5,528 nt of DNA, taken from NCBI GenBank assembly GCA_946479905.1, contig CAMLIA010000243.1:1-5528 (forward strand), written 5' to 3'. Source of the stretch: an uncultured Frankiales bacterium (GTDB taxonomy: Bacteria > Actinomycetota > Actinomycetes > Mycobacteriales > SCTD01). The notes below the pieces were generated by a model. The model saw nothing but the letters and a program-made list of their open reading frames with translations, did not search any database and was not told the origin of the DNA. The position numbers and the translations under genes were made by a program. The stretch's first letter is position 1; the number at the start of each line of letters is the position of its first letter. This document shows positions 1-4,653 of this stretch, piece by piece.

Positions 1-1897
1 TGAGCGTCGTCCCGCTGACCGTCGTGGAGCTGCCCGGGATCGCCGGCTGGATGGTCGGGTCACCCGCGCGCACCAGCTTGGCCGTGCTGCCCGCGACGAC
101 ACCCGGACCCGTGAGCGAGATCTGCTTGGTGCCGGTGTTGCTGCCGCTGGTCGGCGAGGCCGTCAGGTTGTCCACGCCGAAGCAGCCGGCGCAGAGCGCC
201 GCGCCGTGGTCGCTCGGGTTGGTCAGCACGATGTCGCGCAGCCCGCTCGGAGCGTTGCCCGCCACCGAGACCGTGAACTTCACCGTGTCGGAGTGGGTGG
301 TGACGTTGTTGGCCTTCGTCACCGTCACCGGCCCCACCGAGATGGAGGGGTCGGCCTGACGCGACGCACCTCCCGTGGGCGGCAGCGAGAACTGCACCGT
401 CGGCGGGGCTGCGGTCGGGCTGGCACCGTCGTAGTTGAGACCGGAGATCGTCACTGTCTTCGACGTACCGGCTGCCGTGCTGGCCGGGCTGACGGACGTG
501 ATGGTCGGGCCGACCTGGACGGTGAACGGGCCACCGTTGCCGTCAGGCGCCACGGTCGTGGTTCCGCCGTCCGGGTTGATGACCGTGATGGTGCGGTCCT
601 CGGCCGGGGCGTCGGGGTCGACGAGGAAGCGCACCTTCGCCTGGATGTTGGTGCTGCTGAGGGTCTGCGTCGTGACGCCGGTGCCGCTCACCAGGAACAC
701 CGGGAGCGTGGCCGGCGTGCTGCCACTGGCGAAGCCGGAGCCGCTGATCGTCTCGACGAAGTCAGCTCCCTGTCCGAGCGCGGGGTCGCTCAGCGAGCCC
801 AGCGAAGGGCCCTGCGCGACGGTGAAGGCGCCGGGCACCGAGAAGTTGCCGCCGTCCGGCCCGTTGATGGCGACGGCGCGGGCCGTGCCGACCTGGGCGT
901 CCTCGGTGAACGAGACCAGGGCGCTGATCTTGGTGCCGTCGGCGCTCACCGTGGCGTTGCTGATGCTGACGTCCGGGTTGTTGACCAGCGGGTTGCCACC
1001 GCTCGCGCTGTCGCTGCGGAAGCTCTGGATGCTGATCCGGGACCCCTGGCGGATGCCCTGGCCGGTGATGGTGACGAGCCTGTTCTGCGCGCCGGCACCA
1101 GCGGTGTTCGGCGAGACGCCGTTACCGGCGAACGTCGGCTGCCAGAACTCCGTGGCGCCGCCGGTCTCACCGATCGTGTTCGTCACCTGGATGAAGTGCT
1201 TGCCGGGGGTGAACGCACCCTCGATCTTGTAGTTGCCGCGGATCAGCGACGACGAGGCGTAGCCCGGGAAGTCGGTGCCGCTGGCGTTGGGGTCGTTGAC
1301 CGTGAACGTCAGGCCCGGCTCCGGCGTGGTGTTGTCGGCCTTGACGAACTTCACGAAGGAGGCCTGCGCGAGGTTCTGGCCGCTGATGTCCAGAGCGTTC
1401 GCGCCACGCGAGGCGTTGCCCGTCTTCGCGCCGGCAGAGGAGCTGTTGGCGCTCGGCGCGCCGCTGCTGTTGATGGTGAAGACCCCGCCGGCCCACTTCG
1501 GGCTCAGCGTCGTCCCGGTGGCGTCGGTGCGGGCCGTGTACACGTCGTACTTGCCCGGGGCGGCATTGGCGCTCGGGATGGTGCTGACGAGGTGGGTGCT
1601 GTCCGACGACTGCTGGTTCGTCGTCCCGTTGAGCCCCGGGGTCCCCGCCGAGCCGTAGGCCGACTGGAACTCCGGCGCCAGCAGGACGTGGTCGCTCTGC
1701 GGGACGAAGCCCGAGCCGGTGACCGTCAGGCCCGAGTTGCCGCTGTTGTTGGTCGACTGCGGCGAGACGCTGTCGATCGACCCGGTGTTGGGCACGGCGT
1801 AGGCCGTACCGCCCAGGAAGCCGGTGGCGCCGGAGGTCAGGAGTGCCGTGGTCGCAACGAGAGCGAAGGACCTGCGAGCGGCAGGGACGAGCTTCAT
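1..1897 (-). CDS. Secreted multi-repeat IPT/TIG-like surface protein (C-terminus outside window)
   Basis: The frame is open for 632 codons from ATG at 1897 to the window edge with no stop. Residues 1-34 form a typical Sec signal peptide: basic start (MKLVPAARR), hydrophobic core, and an AYA cleavage site before VPNTG. The rest is a string of roughly 100-residue Ig-like repeats rich in Ser, Thr, Gly, Asn and Val. Repeat starts with the IPT/TIG pattern are visible near residues 41 (IDSVSPQS..LTVTGSGF), 169 (LDISGQNL), 261 (VSPNTAG..VTITGQGI), 364 (PSLGSLSDP..ETISGSGF), 463 (GPTITSVSPAS..VTISGLNY) and 577 (NLTASPTSG..ISLTGPGV). Several repeats end in an N-P-D-G-G-like turn (345-350, 440-445). 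C569 and C572 form the only Cys pair seen, in a CAGC motif that could be a disulfide. No catalytic domain or cell-wall anchor is in the visible part. Such proteins usually act in adhesion or as surface or extracellular structural proteins, which is inference here. The reading as a secreted repeat protein is secure; the specific role is unknown. Confidence 0.88.
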   Translation of the reverse strand, partial: MKLVPAARRSFALVATTALLTSGATGFLGGTAYAVPNTGSIDSVSPQSTNNSGNSGLTVTGSGFVPQSDHVLLAPEFQSAYGSAGTPGLNGTTNQQSSDSTHLVSTIPSANAAPGKYDVYTARTDATGTTLSPKWAGGVFTINSSGAPSANSSSAGAKTGNASRGANALDISGQNLAQASFVKFVKADNTTPEPGLTFTVNDPNASGTDFPGYASSSLIRGNYKIEGAFTPGKHFIQVTNTIGETGGATEFWQPTFAGNGVSPNTAGAGAQNRLVTITGQGIRQGSRISIQSFRSDSASGGNPLVNNPDVSISNATVSADGTKISALVSFTEDAQVGTARAVAINGPDGGNFSVPGAFTVAQGPSLGSLSDPALGQGADFVETISGSGFASGSTPATLPVFLVSGTGVTTQTLSSTNIQAKVRFLVDPDAPAEDRTITVINPDGGTTTVAPDGNGGPFTVQVGPTITSVSPASTAAGTSKTVTISGLNYDGASPTAAPPTVQFSLPPTGGASRQADPSISVGPVTVTKANNVTTHSDTVKFTVSVAGNAPSGLRDIVLTNPSDHGAALCAGCFGVDNLTASPTSGSNTGTKQISLTGPGVVAGSTAKLVRAGDPTIQPAIPGSSTTVSGTTL

Positions 1898-1901
1898 GGT
1901 T

Positions 1902-1905
1902 CTCC
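1902..1905 (-). promoter_or_regulatory. Ribosome binding site of the IPT/TIG-like gene
   Basis: GGAG on the minus strand lies four bases (AACC) upstream of the ATG at 1897. It fixes the start at MKLVP, which also gives a complete signal peptide. The spacing is a little short but workable. Unlike fur, pabC and the 3872 gene, this gene therefore appears to have a leader. Confidence 0.7.
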
Positions 1906-1945
1906 AGCGCTGAGTCGGGTTTCCGTCATTCTGGGGCAACATGGC

Positions 1946-1989
1946 ATCCCCCACGGACCTCTTCGCCGCGTGGCGGGGGATTCCTCCCC
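1946..1989 (-). promoter_or_regulatory. Mutually exclusive hairpins in the fur to IPT-gene gap
   Basis: The gap between the fur stop (1996) and the ATG at 1897 contains two overlapping inverted repeats. One is GGGGA 1976-1980 with TCCCC 1985-1989 (loop of four), only six bases past the fur stop. The other is ATCCCCC 1946-1952 with GGGGGAT 1975-1981, whose interior can also pair CCACG (1951-1955) with CGTGG (1969-1973) in a shifted register. Both use 1976-1980, so only one can form at a time. There is no T-run, so this could be an actinobacterial-type terminator for fur, a structured leader for the secreted protein gene, or a switch between the two. I could not match it to a known riboswitch. 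No clear -10 box is visible for the downstream gene. Confidence 0.4.
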
Positions 1990-1995
1990 TCCAGG

Positions 1996-2427
1996 TCAGG
2001 GCGATTTGTCCCGATCTGTCCGGCATTGCGCGCAAACACCGGTAAGGGAGAGGTGACTGAGGTCGACAGCGAACCCGTGGGCCTCGTCCAACGTGCGGTG
2101 CAGGCCCTCGACGACGCCGGCGGGGATCTCGAGCACAGCATCGCAGACCCGGCAGACGAGGTGGACGTGCACCTCCCCCTCGGCGATCGACCAGGTCGGG
2201 GAGCCGTGCCCGAGGTGGGTGTGCTGCACCAGGCCGACCTCCTCGAGCAGGTCGAGGGTCCGGTACACGGTGGAGAGGTCGACGCCTGAGGCCGCGTGGA
2301 TCTGCTCGGGGGTGGCGTGGCCCAGCGAGGCGACGGTCTCGAGCACCAGCTTGCGCTGGGGTGTGACGCGCTGCCCGAGCGCCCGCAGCCGGGTCGCGGC
2401 GTCGTCGCTGCTCACGGGCCGTCCCAC
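1996..2427 (-). CDS. Fur-family metal-dependent transcriptional regulator
   Basis: A 143-residue protein, the normal length for the Fur/Zur/PerR/Nur family of dimeric metal-sensing DNA-binding repressors. The winged-helix part is residues 1-82, with LRALGQRVTPQRKLVLE near 14-30 and the recognition helix LSTVYRTLDLLEEVGLV at 51-67. The dimerisation/metal domain follows: HVHLVC (H87, H89, C92), C95, then VCAQC near the end (C132, C135). These two CxxC pairs are the usual structural zinc site. Residues 84-89 are histidine-poor compared with the HHHH stretch of many Fur proteins, so the sensed metal cannot be told from the sequence. H71 and H74 (HLGHG) and H125 are further candidate ligands. The GTG start at 2427 is chosen because a TAACCT -10 box sits exactly six bases upstream, implying a leaderless mRNA; an internal GTG at 2415 is less likely. 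The gene is divergent from pabC. Family assignment is secure; subtype is open. Confidence 0.93.
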   Translation of the reverse strand: MGRPVSSDDAATRLRALGQRVTPQRKLVLETVASLGHATPEQIHAASGVDLSTVYRTLDLLEEVGLVQHTHLGHGSPTWSIAEGEVHVHLVCRVCDAVLEIPAGVVEGLHRTLDEAHGFAVDLSHLSLTGVCAQCRTDRDKSP

Positions 2428-2433
2428 GCCGCG

Positions 2434-2439
2434 AGGTTA
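2434..2439 (-). promoter_or_regulatory. -10 box of a leaderless promoter for fur
   Basis: TAACCT on the minus strand fits the actinobacterial TANNNT -10 consensus and is followed by six bases and then the GTG start codon at 2427. The expected transcription start coincides with the first base of the start codon. There is no Shine-Dalgarno sequence, as expected for leaderless translation. No TTGAC-like -35 is seen; the 2452-2472 motif occupies that region. Confidence 0.65.
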
Positions 2440-2451
2440 GTCCGCCCCCCC

Positions 2452-2472
2452 ACTTCGCTGATCTCACGTGCA
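2452..2472 (-). repeat. Shared 21-base promoter motif, fur copy
   Basis: Read on the minus strand this is TGCACGTG, two variable bases, ATCAG, one variable base, GAAGT. It matches the plus-strand copy at 2533-2553 at 18 of 21 positions. It covers about -45 to -25 relative to the presumed fur transcription start, a place for a -35 element, activator site or operator. The core CACGTG is itself palindromic. Confidence 0.6.
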
Positions 2473-2532
2473 GTCAGAGGGGCCGCCCCGGTCCTCCGCA
2501 CGCTCACGCAAGGCGCGGTGGGGCGCGTTGGG

Positions 2533-2553
2533 TGCACGTGGAATCAGGGAAGT
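2533..2553 (+). repeat. Shared 21-base promoter motif, pabC copy
   Basis: Plus-strand copy of the motif at 2452-2472 (TGCACGTG..ATCAG.GAAGT; the two copies differ at three internal positions). It covers about -48 to -28 relative to the presumed pabC start. Both copies point toward their own gene, so the pair forms a large inverted repeat centred near 2502. This would suit coordinate control of the two divergent genes, or reflect an old inverted duplication of a promoter. Confidence 0.6.
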
Positions 2554-2568
2554 CGGCAGGGGTCGCGC

Positions 2569-2574
2569 TAGGTT
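2569..2574 (+). promoter_or_regulatory. -10 box of a leaderless promoter for pabC-like gene
   Basis: TAGGTT fits TANNNT and is followed by six bases and the GTG at 2581, the same geometry as at fur. There is no properly spaced Shine-Dalgarno sequence in front of the GTG. This supports the GTG at 2581 as both transcription and translation start. Confidence 0.65.
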
Positions 2575-2580
2575 CGCCGC

Positions 2581-3363
2581 GTGACCCGGGTCGTGCTCCT
2601 CGACGGACTCCGTGAGGTGCCCCCGGAGACGCCCGTGCTGCGCGCCGACGACCTGGGCGTGGTGCGCGGCGAGTCGGTCTTCGAGACGATGCGGGTGGTC
2701 GACGGGACCCCCTGCTTCCTCGACGACCACCTGACCCGGCTCCAGCGGTCAGCGCAACGGATCGGCATCGAGGTGCCCGACGGGTTCGATGCCCTCGCGC
2801 ACAAGGCCGCCGCCGGCCTGGCCGATGCGGGCCTGCGACTCACCCTCACCAAGGGCGGCGTCGGCTTCGCGGTCTGCTTCGACGTACCCCCTGAGGTCGT
2901 CAGAGGCCGCCAGGGCATCAGCGTGGTCACCCTGCCGCTGGGCATCGCGGCGGACTTCCGGGCCACGCAGCCGTGGACGCTCGGCGGGGTGAAGAGCACG
3001 TCGTACGCCGTGAACATGGCCGCGCAGCGGCACGCGCACGACCTGGGCGCGGACGACGCGATCTGGGTGTCGACCGACGGCTACGTGCTGGAGGCGCCGA
3101 CCTCGACGGTCGTCGCCCTCGTGGCCGGGGTGCTCGTGTCCCCGCCGCCCGAGACCGGGATCCTGCCCGGGACGACGCTGCTGGCCTGCCAGCGGCTCAC
3201 CGAGATCCGCGTCCAGCCGCTGGCGGTCGCTGACCTGACCGGTGAGGTCGCCCTGCTGTCGTCGGTGCGGGGGGTGGCGCCGGTGACGCGGCTCGACGGC
3301 CGGGAGCTGCCGACCGGCGCGGTCAGAGAGCTCGCGCGGGTGTTTGAGGCGTCGCTGCGCTGA
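2581..3363 (+). CDS. pabC: Class IV PLP enzyme, aminodeoxychorismate lyase / BCAT-like
   Basis: A 260-residue protein of the fold-type IV pyridoxal-phosphate family (aminodeoxychorismate lyase, branched-chain and D-amino-acid aminotransferases). Visible family marks, in order: DDLGVVRGESVFETMRV at 23-39; the HLTRLQRSAQR segment at 50-60; K138 in the KSTSYA motif, the expected Schiff-base lysine; E171 in LEAPTSTV, the usual partner of the PLP ring nitrogen; and GILPGTT at 193-199 for phosphate binding. The length fits PabC, which releases pyruvate from aminodeoxychorismate to make p-aminobenzoate for folate. However, the family is hard to subdivide by eye, and no pabA/pabB or other folate gene is in the window, so a transaminase role is possible. 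The gene is divergent from fur, and its last 41 bases overlap a convergent 47-codon gene. The family is secure; the pabC symbol is tentative. Confidence 0.88.
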   Translation: MTRVVLLDGLREVPPETPVLRADDLGVVRGESVFETMRVVDGTPCFLDDHLTRLQRSAQRIGIEVPDGFDALAHKAAAGLADAGLRLTLTKGGVGFAVCFDVPPEVVRGRQGISVVTLPLGIAADFRATQPWTLGGVKSTSYAVNMAAQRHAHDLGADDAIWVSTDGYVLEAPTSTVVALVAGVLVSPPPETGILPGTTLLACQRLTEIRVQPLAVADLTGEVALLSSVRGVAPVTRLDGRELPTGAVRELARVFEASLR

Positions 3364-3466
3364 CGCTCGCCTCGTGGACCAGCAGGTCGGCCGACATGGG
3401 ACCCCAGGCGAGGTCGAAGAGAAGAGACAGCGGGATGCCCTGCGCGAGCAGCGCCATCGGCGACAT
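3323..3466 (-). CDS. Small hydrophobic 47-residue protein, function unknown
   Basis: Starts with ATG at 3466 and ends at TGA 3323-3325. An in-frame ATG further upstream gives a longer frame, but that extension is compositionally unlike a protein. A strong AGGAG lies six bases before the 3466 start and fixes it. The N-terminal half (MSPMALLAQGIPLSLLFDLA) is hydrophobic with a Gly-Pro kink and could be membrane-associated. It is followed by WGPMSADLLVHEAS, then a low-complexity Ala/Thr/Pro/Arg tail. The last 41 bases are antisense to the end of pabC. It vaguely recalls short actinobacterial hypothetical proteins with an ALLAQGIP-type start, but this is memory, not a search. Tail-to-tail overlap could couple its expression to pabC by antisense transcription. 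A second in-frame ATG lies at 3457. Existence is likely; role is unknown. Confidence 0.68.
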   Translation of the reverse strand: MSPMALLAQGIPLSLLFDLAWGPMSADLLVHEASVSAATPQTPARAL

Positions 3467-3472
3467 GGGGTT

Positions 3473-3477
3473 CTCCT
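3473..3477 (-). promoter_or_regulatory. Ribosome binding site of the 47-codon gene
   Basis: AGGAG on the minus strand, six bases upstream of the ATG at 3466. It is the best Shine-Dalgarno match in the window and the main evidence that this short gene is translated. Confidence 0.75.
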
Positions 3478-3525
3478 GGGGTCGGGGGCTCACACCTGTG
3501 TTGTCGGCTGGGCGGCACGGCGGTG

Positions 3526-3553
3526 TTGACGGCTGGCTGGGTGGTTCTGATCT
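3526..3553 (+). promoter_or_regulatory. Weak candidate promoter for a plus-strand RNA
   Basis: TTGACG at 3526-3531 is a good -35. Sixteen bases later comes TGATCT (3548-3553), a poor -10 because it lacks the TA start. If used, transcription would begin near 3560 and run through the whole hairpin cluster at 3581-3760. The -10 is too weak for more than a suggestion. Confidence 0.25.
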
Positions 3554-3616
3554 GACCCGTCTCGACCATGGAGATGGCCCGTTCGCCGATCTTGCCCGGC
3601 TGCAGGTCCGAACGGG

Positions 3617-3685
3617 CGAACCCCTGGGCACTTCCTCTGCATCTCGCAGAGGGCCGGCTGGACTGAGCCGGCGCCCAGGGGTTCG
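3617..3685 (+). ncRNA. Candidate structured RNA: perfect three-way junction
   Basis: Three perfectly paired stems fit together in 69 bases. The closing stem is 13 base pairs (CGAACCCCTGGGC at 3617-3629 with GCCCAGGGGTTCG at 3673-3685). Hairpin two is seven pairs (CCTCTGC 3634-3640, loop ATCTC, GCAGAGG 3646-3652). Hairpin three is seven pairs (GCCGGCT 3653-3659, six-base loop, AGCCGGC 3666-3672). The only unpaired junction bases are ACTT at 3630-3633; the other two junctions have none, so the helices could stack. The chance of this in random sequence is small even at high GC. Strand is uncertain because all pairs here are Watson-Crick. Plus is preferred because the neighbouring hairpin needs G-U pairs of the plus transcript. 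It could instead be a cruciform-type DNA repeat or protein-binding site. I recognise no known family. Confidence 0.5.
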
Positions 3686-3701
3686 GGTGCCTGTCGTGGA
3701 T

Positions 3702-3731
3702 TCGCCGTACGCCTTCCGAGGCGTGCGGTGG
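3702..3731 (+). other. Long hairpin with UCCG loop, G-U pairs favour plus-strand RNA
   Basis: Bases 3702-3714 pair with 3719-3731 over 13 positions around a four-base loop (TCCG): ten Watson-Crick pairs and three T-G pairs (3708/3725, 3704/3729, 3702/3731). The T-G pairs are G-U wobbles in a plus transcript but A-C mismatches in a minus transcript, so the full stem exists only in plus-strand RNA. It lies 16 bases after the three-way junction and may belong to the same RNA. Confidence 0.5.
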
Positions 3732-3760
3732 TCCGCGTCGTCAGACGGCGCCTAGCGGAC
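3731..3760 (+). other. Hairpin following the structured element
   Basis: GTCCGC at 3731-3736 pairs with GCGGAC at 3755-3760 around an 18-base loop that can form a small inner stem. It abuts the previous hairpin, sharing G3731. No T-run follows. It could mark the 3' end of a structured RNA, but the stem is short for such a GC-rich sequence. Confidence 0.35.
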
Positions 3761-3815
3761 AGCCACCTCACGAGTCCGGTTGTTACTCAATGCTTCGGAC
3801 CACCTCCCTTCGCGT

Positions 3816-3830
3816 GTACGAAAAGCGTAC
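3816..3830. promoter_or_regulatory. Inverted repeat, possible operator upstream of the 3872 gene
   Basis: GTACG, five-base spacer AAAAG, CGTAC: a perfect five-base dyad at about -56 to -42 from the presumed start of the lipocalin-like gene. The A-run stands out in this GC-rich context. The position suits an activator or repressor site, but a short dyad alone is weak evidence. Confidence 0.35.
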
Positions 3831-3859
3831 GACCGAGATGGCGCTCCGTCACCTGTGAA

Positions 3860-3865
3860 TAGCCT
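3860..3865 (+). promoter_or_regulatory. -10 box of a leaderless promoter for the lipocalin-like gene
   Basis: TAGCCT fits TANNNT and is followed by six bases (GCGGTC) and ATG at 3872, the same arrangement as at fur and pabC. No Shine-Dalgarno sequence precedes the ATG. No convincing -35 is visible. Confidence 0.65.
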
Positions 3866-3871
3866 GCGGTC

Positions 3872-4579
3872 ATGAGGGACCTGGCGGAGCTGCGGACGCC
3901 GACCGCGCGCGGGCCGCTGTACGAGTCGCTCTACCTGACCGCCACCTCCCCGGACGGGGAGCGGGCGCTGTGGCTGCGGCACACCTGGCTCAACGGCGCG
4001 CCCACGCTGTGGGTCACCTGGTGGGGGCCGGTCCTGGTGCAGACCCGAGGGACGGGTACGTCGACGCTGACCGCCACGTCCTCCCGCGGGGCGCTCGAGG
4101 AGCACGCCTGGGACCTGTCGTGGACGTCCGGGGACGTCATCCCCTACCTGCCGGCGGCGCTCTACGACCGGCCGTTCCCGCGGTCGAACGGGGCGCTGCT
4201 CGTCCCGAACGGCACCGTCACCGGGTCCTTCGACGGGCACGACCTCACCGGCTGGACCGCCGTCGTCGGGCACAACTGGGGGGCCGAGCACGCGTACCGG
4301 TGGAAGTGGGCGCACGGCAGCGCCGGCGACGACTGGTTCGACCAGCTGCGGGTGAAGCCGTTCGCGTGGTCGCCCTGGCTCACGCTGGCCACCGTCCACC
4401 TCGACGGTCAGACCCGCCGGACCCGAGGGCCGCTCAAGGCGGCGTACACCCTCGGCCCCGAGGTGCACTGGGACTACCCGTCGCCGAGCGGGCCGCCGAA
4501 GCAGGTGAGCAACTGCTCGGTCGCGACGGCCGTCTTCGAGGGCCGGACGTTCCGCGCGGTCGTCGAGCACGGCGCATGA
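3872..4579 (+). CDS. Lipocalin-like protein of CrtC/AttH (tocopherol cyclase-like) type
   Basis: A 235-residue soluble protein with no signal peptide. The pattern matches what I know of the two-barrel lipocalin-like superfamily (hydroxyneurosporene synthase CrtC, AttH, tocopherol cyclase-like). It has YESLYLTATSPDG near 17-29, RALWLRHT at 31-38, WDLSW at 80-84, LPAALYDRPFPRSNG at 93-107, and the most telling motif GHNWGAEHAYRWKWAHG at 133-149, with SPWLTLATVHLDG near 167-179. Such proteins bind or act on hydrophobic ligands such as carotenoids, tocopherol precursors or lipids; the ligand here is unknown. At 235 residues it is shorter than I expect for the family, with a compact N-terminal barrel. 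No carotenoid or quinone gene is nearby. The ATG at 3872 is supported by a leaderless-type -10 box. It converges on the DUF916-like gene across a hairpin-rich gap. That it is a gene is very likely; the superfamily is moderately sure and the function is not known. Confidence 0.75.
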   Translation: MRDLAELRTPTARGPLYESLYLTATSPDGERALWLRHTWLNGAPTLWVTWWGPVLVQTRGTGTSTLTATSSRGALEEHAWDLSWTSGDVIPYLPAALYDRPFPRSNGALLVPNGTVTGSFDGHDLTGWTAVVGHNWGAEHAYRWKWAHGSAGDDWFDQLRVKPFAWSPWLTLATVHLDGQTRRTRGPLKAAYTLGPEVHWDYPSPSGPPKQVSNCSVATAVFEGRTFRAVVEHGA

Positions 4580-4598
4580 CAGCGTGAAGGAGGGGGGC

Positions 4599-4653
4599 GA
4601 CGGGCCGGTCCCGGCAAGGGGATCTGCAAAGGTCCTGTCGGGACCGGCCCGTC
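4599..4653. terminator. Large inverted repeat, probable bidirectional terminator
   Basis: GACGGGCCGGTCCCG at 4599-4613 is perfectly complementary to 4639-4653 (15 pairs). The 25-base interior can fold further: GGATC 4620-4624 with GGTCC 4631-4635 around a TGCAAA loop. It starts 20 bases past the stop at 4579 and lies between convergent genes, the classic place for a two-way terminator. Neither side has a T-run, which is common in actinobacteria. Confidence 0.65.

Larger units (their letters stand above)
3467..3871. other. Gene-poor, hairpin-rich intergenic region
   Basis: About 400 bases without a credible protein gene between the 47-codon gene (leftward) and the lipocalin-like gene (rightward). 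Long frames cross it on both strands, but their translations are rich in Arg, Gly and Pro with no recognisable motifs. Instead it holds a weak plus-strand promoter candidate (3526-3553), a three-way-junction element (3617-3685), two further hairpins (3702-3731 and 3731-3760), an inverted repeat (3816-3830) and the promoter of the 3872 gene. GTTCGCC at 3581-3587 can pair with GGCGAAC at 3615-3621, and this would compete with the junction's closing stem. Confidence 0.7.

Noticed and set aside
206..2056. 616-codon plus-strand open frame antisense to the IPT/TIG gene
   Set aside because: Its translation is dominated by Arg, Gly, Ala, Val and Asp with no domain. It is the shadow of the minus-strand gene, which has a signal peptide, repeats and a ribosome binding site.
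2431..2441. GAGGTTAG resembling half of a DtxR/IdeR iron box
   Set aside because: Only a half-site, fully accounted for by the TAACCT -10 box on the minus strand.
3621..3630. CCCCTGGGCA resembling the 3' core of the ZTP (pfl) riboswitch
   Set aside because: Only a short match. The upstream half of the motif is absent, and the bases are fully paired in the closing stem.
3673..3695. tRNA T-arm-like GGGGTTCGGG
   Set aside because: The bases belong to the 13-pair closing stem. No acceptor, D or anticodon arms and no CCA can be placed.
3396..3755. 119-codon plus-strand frame through the gene-poor region
   Set aside because: It crosses the perfect inverted repeats, has no ribosome binding site and no protein-like composition. 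The repeats explain the sequence better.
3752..4570. 272-codon minus-strand open frame antisense to the lipocalin-like gene
   Set aside because: Arg/Pro/Gly-rich text typical of a GC-rich antisense frame. The plus strand carries recognisable motifs.
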